This document shows positions 34,041 through 41,646 of a stretch of DNA of 64,000 bases, piece after piece (position 1 is the first letter of the stretch; the number at the start of each line of letters is the position of its first letter). A program made the translations under genes and the position numbers. The DNA lies in NCBI RefSeq assembly GCF_034259325.1, contig NZ_JAXIVS010000021.1, forward strand, positions 62,001-126,000, in the 5' to 3' direction. The notes beneath the pieces were generated by a model that was given only the letters and a program-made list of their open reading frames with translations, was not told the DNA's origin and made no database searches. The DNA comes from Hyalangium ruber. Lineage in GTDB: Bacteria; Myxococcota; Myxococcia; Myxococcales; Myxococcaceae.

Positions 34041-34427
34041 TCAGTCCTCCGGATGATGACTGAGCGCCACCCGATTGCCCTCCGGGTCCCGGACATAGAT
34101 GGTCCAGCGCGTCTCATGGTCCAGGGGCACCTGGGCACGGGCGAAGGCCTCCACCGCCTGGGCCCGCGCGGACCGGGGGATGCGGAAGGCCAGCATCAGC
34201 AACCCCGGCCGCTCGTGGCGGAAGGGGCTCTCCTCCAGAGCGCCGGAGACCGCCTCGATGGCCAGGAAGGCGCCCCCGGGCACGCCTACCCAGATGCTCC
34301 GCAGGGAGCCGTCCGGGCGGTGGTGCCGGACCAGCTCGGGAAAGCCCAACAGGTCCCGGTAGAAGGCGGTCACCCGCTCCACGTCCCGCGCCTGGAGTGC
34401 GACATGGTGGAAGCCCTGAACGTCCAT
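34041..34427 (-). CDS. VOC/glyoxalase family protein
   Basis: 128-aa vicinal-oxygen-chelate protein. The start MDVQGFHHVALQARDVER places the first beta strand and metal His at the beginning; FYRDLLGFPEL and the final YVRDPEGNRVALSHH are family motifs. It is a single VOC module, so the active enzyme is expected to be a dimer. The reaction (glyoxalase, dioxygenase or resistance) cannot be chosen. The ATG at 34427 is 28 bases from the divergent response-regulator gene, so the two share a promoter region. Confidence 0.88.
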   Translation of the reverse strand: MDVQGFHHVALQARDVERVTAFYRDLLGFPELVRHHRPDGSLRSIWVGVPGGAFLAIEAVSGALEESPFRHERPGLLMLAFRIPRSARAQAVEAFARAQVPLDHETRWTIYVRDPEGNRVALSHHPED

Positions 34428-34455
34428 GAGGCGGATGCTATGGTGTCCACCCCCC

Positions 34456-35964
34456 ATGGCGCGACTGCTCATCGTCGAGGACAACCCCGAACTCGCCTCC
34501 CTGATGGTGGCGGCGGCCCAGAGCCGCGGTCACTCTGCTCAGGCTGCCCTGACAGGCGAGGATGCGGTCGCCCTGCTGCGCCCTGGGGCGTTCGACGCAG
34601 TGGTGGTGGACCTGCTGCTGCCCGACATGCGCGGCACCGAGCTGCTCACCACCCTGGTGCCCTACGGCATCCCCGCCATCGCCATCAGCGGTGTATTCAA
34701 GGGTGACCGTCTGGCCCGGGAGGCCACCAGCCTCTACGGCGCCCGGGCCTTCTTCGAGAAGCCCTTCGAGCTGGACGCCCTGCTGGATGCGCTGGAGCAG
34801 AAGTGCGGGCTGCCCTCCACCGCCAGGCCCCCTCCCCCTCCTCGCGAGGCCCAGGAGGAGGACGCCATCCTCGAGCTGATGGAGCTGCTGCCCGAGGACG
34901 AGGAGGTGGAAGAGGCCACCCAGCCCGCCATCACCCCCATCACCGAGAGCGACGCCGAGGACGAGGACGCGCCGTCCCCGCCCCCTCCTCCGGACAGCGA
35001 GGACCTGTCCGTGGATGCGGTGTTGGGACAGGCCGAGGCGCTCATGGGCCTGGCCGACCTGGCCGAGGCGGCCACCCCCTCCGGCACCGAGCCCCCCGTG
35101 CCCGACGAGCCGCCCGAGCCGGAGATCTTCCTGCCCTTCGGGGAGCGCGAGAAGGTGTGGGCCAAGGGCCACAAGCAGGAGGCCTCGGAGCTGCCCCGCG
35201 TGGGCCGCCGCGCCCTGCCGGAGTGGACGCTGGAGGGGGAGATCAAGGAGTCCACCATCCCCCGGCTCCTCAACGCCTATTACGAGGCGCGCCACCACGG
35301 CGAGCTCAAGCTCAAGCAGAGCCAGGTCCTCAAGGTCGTCTACTTCGAGGCGGGCCAGCCCGTGTATGCCGCGTCCAACCTGGCCCACGAGCGCTTCGCC
35401 CGCTTCTGCGCGCGCCGGGGCGTGATGTCCGACTCCGACATGCAGGCCGTGACGGCGCTCTCGAAGGAGGAGGGCCTGCGCACCGGAGACGCGATGATGC
35501 GCCTGGGCCTGCTCACCGCCGACAAGCGCCGCGCGCTCGTCGAGGAGCAGGTGAAGGAGATCATCTGGTCCACCTTCGGCTGGACCACCGGCGGCTATGG
35601 CTTCAGCCCCATGCGGCTGCAGCGCGCGGGGCTGGTGAAGCTGTCCATCTTCCCGGGCGATCTCATCCTCGAGGGCGTGCTCAAGCTGGAGACGCTGGTG
35701 GCGCTGCGGCAGAAGATGCCTCGCACGCGCCGGCTCTTTCCGAGGGCCGATCCGCCCTACGGGCTGCACGAGCTGAAGCTGGGCGGCCCCCAGGCCCTGC
35801 TGCTGGCCTACGCGGACGGGACGAAGACGGTGGAGGACCTCATCACCCTCACCGACCTCTCCGAGCGCGAGACGCTGGCCACGCTCCGGGGCCTGGAGCT
35901 GATGGGAATCCTCGAGGAGCGGCGAGAGGAGCCCAGCCGGCGCCGCATCACCTTCGGGCTCTGA
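34456..35964 (+). CDS. Response regulator with DUF4388 (PATAN) effector domain
   Basis: 502-aa cytoplasmic regulator. Residues 1-120 are a receiver with phospho-Asp52 (VVVDLLLPDMRG), EDN acidic pocket and FEKPFEL. An acidic, Pro-rich linker follows (about 125-245). Residues about 250-370 form a DUF4388 domain (WTLEGEIKESTIPRLL, GELKLKQSQVLKVVYFEAGQPV), and the rest continues into a helical region (GLLTADKRRALVEEQVKEI) and a final winged-helix-like part (LITLTDLSERETLATLRGLELMG). DUF4388 regulators are abundant in myxobacteria and linked to motility and polarity. No kinase partner is adjacent. Confidence 0.88.
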   Translation: MARLLIVEDNPELASLMVAAAQSRGHSAQAALTGEDAVALLRPGAFDAVVVDLLLPDMRGTELLTTLVPYGIPAIAISGVFKGDRLAREATSLYGARAFFEKPFELDALLDALEQKCGLPSTARPPPPPREAQEEDAILELMELLPEDEEVEEATQPAITPITESDAEDEDAPSPPPPPDSEDLSVDAVLGQAEALMGLADLAEAATPSGTEPPVPDEPPEPEIFLPFGEREKVWAKGHKQEASELPRVGRRALPEWTLEGEIKESTIPRLLNAYYEARHHGELKLKQSQVLKVVYFEAGQPVYAASNLAHERFARFCARRGVMSDSDMQAVTALSKEEGLRTGDAMMRLGLLTADKRRALVEEQVKEIIWSTFGWTTGGYGFSPMRLQRAGLVKLSIFPGDLILEGVLKLETLVALRQKMPRTRRLFPRADPPYGLHELKLGGPQALLLAYADGTKTVEDLITLTDLSERETLATLRGLELMGILEERREEPSRRRITFGL

Positions 35965-35978
35965 GCCACGCGGCTCAG
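35961..35978. terminator. Bidirectional terminator hairpin spanning two stop codons
   Basis: Perfect 7-bp stem CTGAGCC / GGCTCAG with loop ACGC. One arm contains the TGA of the + strand regulator (35962-35964), the other the TGA of the minus-strand MYXO-CTERM gene (35975-35977). Same design as the hairpin at 3450-3478. Confidence 0.5.
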
Positions 35979-36883
35979 CGGCGGCGCCGGGCCGCCAGCC
36001 AGAGCACGAGCGCCCCGAGCAGCGGCACGGTCGGAGCGGCGCCACAGCCGCCCTTGGAGGGCGCGGGCTCCTCCTCCTTGGGAGGGTTTACCCCGCCGTC
36101 GGTACCTCCCGGCGTCCCCGCATCCGGTGGGCTCTGAATGGCACACCCGGGCGTGGGCTGCCCCCGCGGGTAGAGCTCACAGAGCCCCTGGAGCGTGCCG
36201 GGATCGATGACGCGCTTCTGGGTATCCCCCCAGTCCAGGCGGCGCGCCATCGTCGAATCCAGGCGATCCACCAGGGCGAACCCGAGCGCCTCGCCGATGG
36301 ACCGCGTCATCAGGCTCTGGACGTCTCCAGAGACACAATCGGGAGCGTGGGTCCCTGGCGCGCACGGAGGACTGTCCACCGTGCTGAGCGTGCCATTGCT
36401 GCTATTGAGCGCGATGTGGGCGCCGACGATCTCCCCGGTGGTGTACCTGAACGTCGCCGACGCGTTGACGACTTCGTCCGAGCCGAAGGCCCAACAGCCG
36501 TACTCATCGACACAGGGCTCGTGGGGATTGCAGACCTGTCCCTCGGGGACGACGTCGCGGCACAAGCGCGGGCGGATGATGATCAGGGCTCTGCCGTCAC
36601 CGAAGGTCAACGTTCCATCCGTCACATCCGCCGTCTGCTCGAACACGAGGTCCGAGCAGGAACTGGCGGCCTGGCGCCAGGTGTTGACCGCAGCCTGGAT
36701 CGCGGCTCGCTCCTCCGGGGTGGGATGGCCCGGGGACGTGGCCACGGCATAGGTGAACGTCCGCGAGGGCCGACAGAGGAGCAGCCCGTCGATTCGCGCG
36801 CGTTCGTAGGCCTGGGCCTGAGCGTTGGAGGCAAGGAGCCAGAGGAAGAGCGAGGCGAGGAGCGACGGGCGGATCGAGGCCAT
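35975..36883 (-). CDS. MYXO-CTERM protein, degenerate matrixin-like metalloprotease
   Basis: 302-aa exported protein. Signal peptide (LLASLFLWLLASNAQAQA), then a fold reminiscent of matrixin-type metallopeptidases: TFTYAV...SPGHPTPEERAAIQAAVNTW, an ALIIIRP strand, GEIVGAHIALNSS and the zinc-helix region. That helix reads TRSIGEALGFALV where active enzymes have THEIGHALGFALV; both His and the Glu are lost, so it should not bind zinc or cut proteins. The tail is a Pro/Gly linker, a GGCG Cys motif, one hydrophobic helix (PLLGALVLWLAA) and Arg residues, i.e. MYXO-CTERM. Several Cys pairs suggest disulfides. Possible role as a surface binding protein. Confidence 0.84.
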   Translation of the reverse strand: MASIRPSLLASLFLWLLASNAQAQAYERARIDGLLLCRPSRTFTYAVATSPGHPTPEERAAIQAAVNTWRQAASSCSDLVFEQTADVTDGTLTFGDGRALIIIRPRLCRDVVPEGQVCNPHEPCVDEYGCWAFGSDEVVNASATFRYTTGEIVGAHIALNSSNGTLSTVDSPPCAPGTHAPDCVSGDVQSLMTRSIGEALGFALVDRLDSTMARRLDWGDTQKRVIDPGTLQGLCELYPRGQPTPGCAIQSPPDAGTPGGTDGGVNPPKEEEPAPSKGGCGAAPTVPLLGALVLWLAARRRR

Positions 36884-36924
36884 GACCCGCCCATGGTACC
36901 AGCGCCCCCGACCCCAGCGCTCCG

Positions 36925-38061
36925 CTAGCCCCAGACCTCGCGCATCACCCGCGCGAAGTTGCCGCCCAGGATCTTGGCGATGCGCGCATCGGAGTGACCG
37001 CGCGCGGACAAGAGCGCACCCAGCGTCTCGAACCGGCGGGCGTGGTTGAGTTCGGGGATGAAGGTCACCAGCTCAGGCGAGCGCCCCTTCGTCAGCACGC
37101 CGTCCGCGACCAGCCCCTTCATGAACTCGAGGTTGCCCTTCTCGAACTCGGGCGTGCGGTCCACCGGTGACAAGGTGTTGTCACTCCCGATGCCGACGTG
37201 ATCCTCTCCGCAGACCTTGATCGCATGCTCGATGTGGCGAATCAGGTCCGCGACCATCGGTTGGCCCTGCTCGCGCAGGTAGGGCCAGAACAGGATGCCA
37301 ACAACGCCACCGCGATTGGCCATCGCCTTCAGCTCCGCGTCGGCGGTCAGGCGCGGCAGGTTGGACAAGGCCCGGCACCCGGAATGGCTGATCACCACCG
37401 GCGCCTTGGACGCGGCGATGGCTTCGCGCACGGTGCGCTGCCCGCCGTGGGCGAGATCGACCAGGACCTTCTCGGCGTTGAGGCGCTCGATCACCTGCAG
37501 GCCCAGCTCGCTGAGTCCGGCGTTGCCCGGCTCCATGCACCCGTCGCCCACCAGGTTGCGCCGGTTGTGGGTGAGCTGGAGCACGCGCAGGCCCAGGCGC
37601 TTGAAGATCCCGATGCGGTCGGGATCCTCGCCAATCGGCGAGGACTCCTGGAACCCGTAGACCAACCCGACCTTGCGCTCGCGCTGCGCACGCTCCAGAT
37701 CGGCGCCGGTGCGCACGGCGGTGAAGCTGTCCGGGTGCGCGGCGATCTGCGCCTCCCAATGGGCGAACTCCTTCATCGTCGTCTCGAGGGCGGAGTCCCG
37801 GAAGCGGAACCGCCCCGTGGGCGCCAGCGTCAGCACCACCGCGCTCAGCCCCGACTCGCGCGCGTCAGCGAGTTCCAACGCGTTGAGAGATCCGTCCGGG
37901 TTGCCGGGGAATCGGCCGAAGCCACCGCAGGCGTCGATGGCCAGCGTCCCGCTGTAGGGCGCCCAGGCCTTCTTCTCCTGGCCCCACGCAGGGGGAGCCA
38001 CGCCTCCTGCGACGAGCGCCGCCGCGCCGCTTCCCACCAGGAACTGCCGTCGATTGATCAT
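36925..38061 (-). CDS. Tat-exported membrane dipeptidase (M19) family protein
   Basis: 378-aa amidohydrolase-fold protein. The N-terminus carries a Tat signal (NRRQFLVGSGAAALVAGG). Renal dipeptidase features are present: GFQES (metal Glu), VLVDLAHGG (His), VVISHSGC (His), and HVGIGSDN (Asp). The first metal motif, usually HxD in DGHNDLP, reads IDACGGF, so two ligands are missing. It may be a single-metal or altered-specificity enzyme; similar variants exist within the family. A good ribosome site (GAGGAG) precedes the ATG at 38061. Likely acts in the periplasm on dipeptides or lactones. Confidence 0.88.
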   Translation of the reverse strand: MINRRQFLVGSGAAALVAGGVAPPAWGQEKKAWAPYSGTLAIDACGGFGRFPGNPDGSLNALELADARESGLSAVVLTLAPTGRFRFRDSALETTMKEFAHWEAQIAAHPDSFTAVRTGADLERAQRERKVGLVYGFQESSPIGEDPDRIGIFKRLGLRVLQLTHNRRNLVGDGCMEPGNAGLSELGLQVIERLNAEKVLVDLAHGGQRTVREAIAASKAPVVISHSGCRALSNLPRLTADAELKAMANRGGVVGILFWPYLREQGQPMVADLIRHIEHAIKVCGEDHVGIGSDNTLSPVDRTPEFEKGNLEFMKGLVADGVLTKGRSPELVTFIPELNHARRFETLGALLSARGHSDARIAKILGGNFARVMREVWG

Positions 38062-38130
38062 CCCCTGCTCCTCTCTTTCGGGTCCGGTCGCACTCTACGC
38101 CACGACGCGCCCGGAGGAGCCGGACTTGAA

Positions 38131-38490
38131 CTAGGGACCCTCGACCTCGAGCAGCGCCGCGAGGAACAAGCTGTAGGTCAGCTCCCCCACCAATCGCTTC
38201 TCATGTCGCGCCTGTGCGCGCAGCGCCTTCGGCAAGGAGCACGGCTTGCCGCCCTCGCCTTCTCGCATCTGCACGTAGCCCCGCTCGGAGAACCCGACCA
38301 CCTGCCACCCCCGCTTGCAGAGCGCCTGGCTGAGATCATCCGTGAGCTGGTGGTGGACGGCCTTGTTGAGGGGCACCGGATCGAAGATCGCGTTGTGCCA
38401 GCCGCGCGCGTCCTCCTGCCAGCCGCGCGCGCGCAGGTAGTGGGACTTGCGCGCGAGCGAGAGCCCGCCGACGTGACGCTCAAGCTTCAT
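38131..38490 (-). CDS. Hypothetical protein, 119 aa
   Basis: Small soluble protein with no recognised domain. It has several aromatic and basic residues (HYLRARGWQEDARGWHNAIFDP, shortened to RGWQEDARGWHN), the patch SERGYVQMREGE and a hydrophobic C-terminus (LFLAALLEVEGP). There is no signal peptide. It begins 24 bases after the stop of the giant MYXO-CTERM gene on the same strand and could be the last gene of cluster B, though nothing in its sequence suggests an envelope role. Confidence 0.65.
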   Translation of the reverse strand: MKLERHVGGLSLARKSHYLRARGWQEDARGWHNAIFDPVPLNKAVHHQLTDDLSQALCKRGWQVVGFSERGYVQMREGEGGKPCSLPKALRAQARHEKRLVGELTYSLFLAALLEVEGP

Positions 38491-38514
38491 CGACCGGGTG
38501 CCCTCGCTCCACCT

Positions 38515-41500
38515 TCAGCGCTTGCGACGACGGCGCAGCACCGTGAGCAGCCCGGTCAGCCCCAGCGCCGCCGCTCCCGAGCCACCGCCCGAGCAACCAC
38601 ACCCGGACAGAGGCGCCTCCGGCGCCCGCGAGATGGGCACGGTCCGCAGGGAGGCCTGGCCCTCGAAGCGCTGCGACCCGAGCAGCTTCGGACGCACCAC
38701 GTAGCTGAGCTGCCCGGTGGCACCGCCCTCCAGCACCAGCCCGCTCACCTTCAGCCGGGTGCCGTCGAACGTGGCCTCCACCGGGGCGCCGTTGAAGCGC
38801 GCGCTGCCGGAGACGTAGTCCGCGCCCTCCAGGAGCTCCTCGTGTACCACCTCGCGCACGCCGCACGCCGTGGTGTTGCGCAGCTCGACGGACACGCCAA
38901 TGAGGTTCGTCTCGCCACCCGCGGGCCGCTCCGTGCGGCGGCTCAGCGCCACGAAGGGCTCCACGGTGATGGGTACGGTGTGCTCCTGCCGCGACACCAA
39001 CCCGTTGTTCGCCGTGACGCGCAGCACCACGGACTGGCCAATGAGCGCGCCGAAGTCCGTGTCCTGGGTCTCCACGTCAATCCTCGGCCCGGTGAAGACC
39101 CGCTGCGTCAGCGCTGGTCCATCCTCGTCAATCTGCTCCCAGGTGAGCGGCACCGTCGCGCACGGTCCCAGCGGCAACCGCTGCTGGAGCGTGCCCCGGG
39201 CCGCCTCACCACAGACCGCAGTGAGGCGCGGCGCCTCCAGCGGCTCCAGCGGGATCGTGACGGGCGGAACATTCACCGTCAGCTCGGCATCCTCCGCCAG
39301 GGTGCCCGGCATGTCTTCTCCGAGCCCTGCCCCTCCCTGCACGCCCGCGCCTCCCACCAGCTGGCCCACCACGCGGTAGCGCGCCCCCTCGCACCGGTCG
39401 CCCAGGGGGAACGTCCACGGCCCGGGAACGTTGAAGGTCCCCTGCTGGGCCACGCTGCCATCCTCGCGCTCCAGGCGCAGGTTCGCCTTCACCCCTCCGC
39501 GCTCAGAGATGCAGTTGAGCCAGGGTGCCGTCACCGTGCCCGTCACGCCCTGGGACGTGGAGGAGGTCTCCGTCAGCACCGGCTGCCCGGCGGACAGCGG
39601 CACCCAGTTGGGGTTCACCGTCACCTCATAGGCGGAGACGGGCCCCAGGATCCCGGAGCCGTCCTTCGGCACGTGGCGCACCGAGAACGGCAGGACGGCG
39701 CTCGCGCACTCCTCGGTCTGCACCGTGAGCCGCGGCGTCACCGCCCGCGTCGTCGTCACCGGGCTGCCATCTTCCGTGAGCAGCTGGATCTTCGACGGAG
39801 GCAGCGCTCCCGCCGGCAGATCCCACACCGTATCGACCCCCGGGTAGCCCGTGCTGCCCACGCAGGCGTGCTCGGCCTGGGGCTCGATCGTCAGGCTCTG
39901 CCCCGCATTCAGGGCCGCGCCCGCTCCGGCCCCGAAGGGCGCGTACGGCGTGCCCCAGGGGCGCACCTGCACACCGAACTCGGCGGGCGACGAGAGCAGT
40001 CCCTCCTTGTCCTTGGCGTAGACCCGGTAGAAGTAGCTCACCCCGTTCTCGGCGCACAGCGTGGGCGGGCTCGGGAAGGTCGCGCTCATGCTGCCCGGCG
40101 CGATCGCGGGCGCGCTCGGCGTCTGCGCCTCCCAGTAGTAGTCGGTGATCGCGCACCGGGGATTCGTCGGAGGCAACAGCTCGATGACCCCCGCGTCCCC
40201 ACCGGCCTGCACCGTCAGTCGGTTTGTGGTGAGCTCGGGCGTTTCGGGCGGGAGGGTATGGCGCACCCGCAGGTCCACGCCCACCCGTCGCTGATGGCTC
40301 GCCATCCCATCGGCCGTGACGAGCTCGAAATGCACCGCCTGCCCCTCGCAGAGGGGGCCGGCATCGACCGTGAACTCCACGCCGTCCTCCCGCACCGCCG
40401 AGGTGACATGCACCCCGTTCATCCGCATCTCGGGAGGCTCCACCGTCACGCGGACCGGGTCTCCGTCCAGGTCATCCACGCTGACGAAGATCGTTCCCAC
40501 CGAAGACTCGGGCACGGAGGCATCCGTGCCTGCGTCCACCACCGGCGCGTGGACGTTCCGGTAGAAGGCGATGTTCGGCACTCCCGCATCTGGCATCCGG
40601 CCCAGGGTCAGGACACAGAACTCCGCGCCGCGGCATGCCACCTCGCGCGGCGGAGCGGGGAGCGGCGGCTGTCGAGGCGACACCCTCCAGGTGGTCCCGA
40701 ACTCCTCGGGCCGGGTGCCCGGCACGGCGCGCAGCACCACCGAGCCGCCCGGCTGCGGCGCCAGCGCCATGCCGAAGCCTTCGCCGTAGGCAGTGCCCGC
40801 GTCGGTGTTCACATCCACGCTGGCGACGGTGGTCCCCCGGAACTGGGGCGGCACATCGACCTCCGCGAAGGGAAACGCCGAGGTATCGAGCGTCCCACGC
40901 AGGAGGCCGGAGGTCGTCGCCAGCAGCGCCGTCGGGGCAGCGGTCCCCGAGGGGATCAGCTCGATCGCCAGCGGCGAGGCGGGGGTGTAGGGCCCGGGGG
41001 CCACGTACGAAGCTTGGAGCTGATCCCCGCGGTACCAGAGAAAGCCCATCGCGCCCGGCCGGATACCGACGAGCGCGTGCTCGCCGCTGTCCAGCGAGAG
41101 CACCCCGAGGGCATCCGTCGTCAGGCCCGGCTCGTTGTACAGCAGCGCCCAGGGCCCCGGCTGGCGAACGCCTCCATCGCCGTAGGCCAGCAGCGCCGAG
41201 CCCGAGACGGTGTCCACGCCCCACGCGAAGGCATTGCCCGCTCGTGTGTGCTTTACCCGCGTGAGGTTCGGCGCATCGCCCGTGGCGAAAAGGTCCGCCG
41301 AGGGGGCGCAGCCCGTGGGGACGCTCTCCACGCCGTCATCCCTGCGGAACGCGGCGAAGCAGCCCCCATCCGACAGGTGCGTGCCCACCGCCCAGAAGCC
41401 GGGCAGGCTGCGCAGCGTGCCGCCCCCCGGAGCATAGAGGTAGGCACCCTGTGTGGTGGACACGGAGTAGAGGCCGTTGGGCCACACCTCCACGTCATCC

Positions 41501-41646
41501 GGAGTGCCAGGAACCTCGCGCATCTCCCAGTCGGCGCGCGCCGTCCCCATCATCGCCAGCAAGAAGCCGACGACGAGCGCGAGCCGGATGCGGAACCCGG
41601 TCCTAGTAGGCCATTTCCGCTCGGACATAGAGCCGGTCCGCCTCAT
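38515..41646 (-). CDS. Cluster B: giant MYXO-CTERM surface protein
   Basis: 1043-aa exported protein. Starts MRRTGSMSERKW at 41646; the second Met (41628) is also possible. A signal peptide follows (LALVVGFLLAMMGTARA). The N-terminal part looks propeller- or lectin-like (VEVWPNGLYSVSTTQGAYLY), then several Ig/Fn3-like beta domains with Cys pairs, a DUF11-like domain near residues 910-985 (LIGVSVELRNTTACGVREV), and a classical MYXO-CTERM tail: SGCGCSGGG, hydrophobic helix, RRRRKR. The same tail and DUF11-like domain occur in the cluster A protein at 9482-11377. Probably displayed on the cell surface. Overlaps the upstream barrel gene. Confidence 0.86.
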   Translation of the reverse strand: MRRTGSMSERKWPTRTGFRIRLALVVGFLLAMMGTARADWEMREVPGTPDDVEVWPNGLYSVSTTQGAYLYAPGGGTLRSLPGFWAVGTHLSDGGCFAAFRRDDGVESVPTGCAPSADLFATGDAPNLTRVKHTRAGNAFAWGVDTVSGSALLAYGDGGVRQPGPWALLYNEPGLTTDALGVLSLDSGEHALVGIRPGAMGFLWYRGDQLQASYVAPGPYTPASPLAIELIPSGTAAPTALLATTSGLLRGTLDTSAFPFAEVDVPPQFRGTTVASVDVNTDAGTAYGEGFGMALAPQPGGSVVLRAVPGTRPEEFGTTWRVSPRQPPLPAPPREVACRGAEFCVLTLGRMPDAGVPNIAFYRNVHAPVVDAGTDASVPESSVGTIFVSVDDLDGDPVRVTVEPPEMRMNGVHVTSAVREDGVEFTVDAGPLCEGQAVHFELVTADGMASHQRRVGVDLRVRHTLPPETPELTTNRLTVQAGGDAGVIELLPPTNPRCAITDYYWEAQTPSAPAIAPGSMSATFPSPPTLCAENGVSYFYRVYAKDKEGLLSSPAEFGVQVRPWGTPYAPFGAGAGAALNAGQSLTIEPQAEHACVGSTGYPGVDTVWDLPAGALPPSKIQLLTEDGSPVTTTRAVTPRLTVQTEECASAVLPFSVRHVPKDGSGILGPVSAYEVTVNPNWVPLSAGQPVLTETSSTSQGVTGTVTAPWLNCISERGGVKANLRLEREDGSVAQQGTFNVPGPWTFPLGDRCEGARYRVVGQLVGGAGVQGGAGLGEDMPGTLAEDAELTVNVPPVTIPLEPLEAPRLTAVCGEAARGTLQQRLPLGPCATVPLTWEQIDEDGPALTQRVFTGPRIDVETQDTDFGALIGQSVVLRVTANNGLVSRQEHTVPITVEPFVALSRRTERPAGGETNLIGVSVELRNTTACGVREVVHEELLEGADYVSGSARFNGAPVEATFDGTRLKVSGLVLEGGATGQLSYVVRPKLLGSQRFEGQASLRTVPISRAPEAPLSGCGCSGGGSGAAALGLTGLLTVLRRRRKR

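Noticed and set aside
38100-38135. Segment that, on the minus strand, reads like a tRNA T-arm and acceptor end (TTCAAGTCCGGCTCC)
   Set aside because: The T-stem does not pair and no D-arm, anticodon arm or matching 5' acceptor is present. A decayed att site is possible but unsupported.
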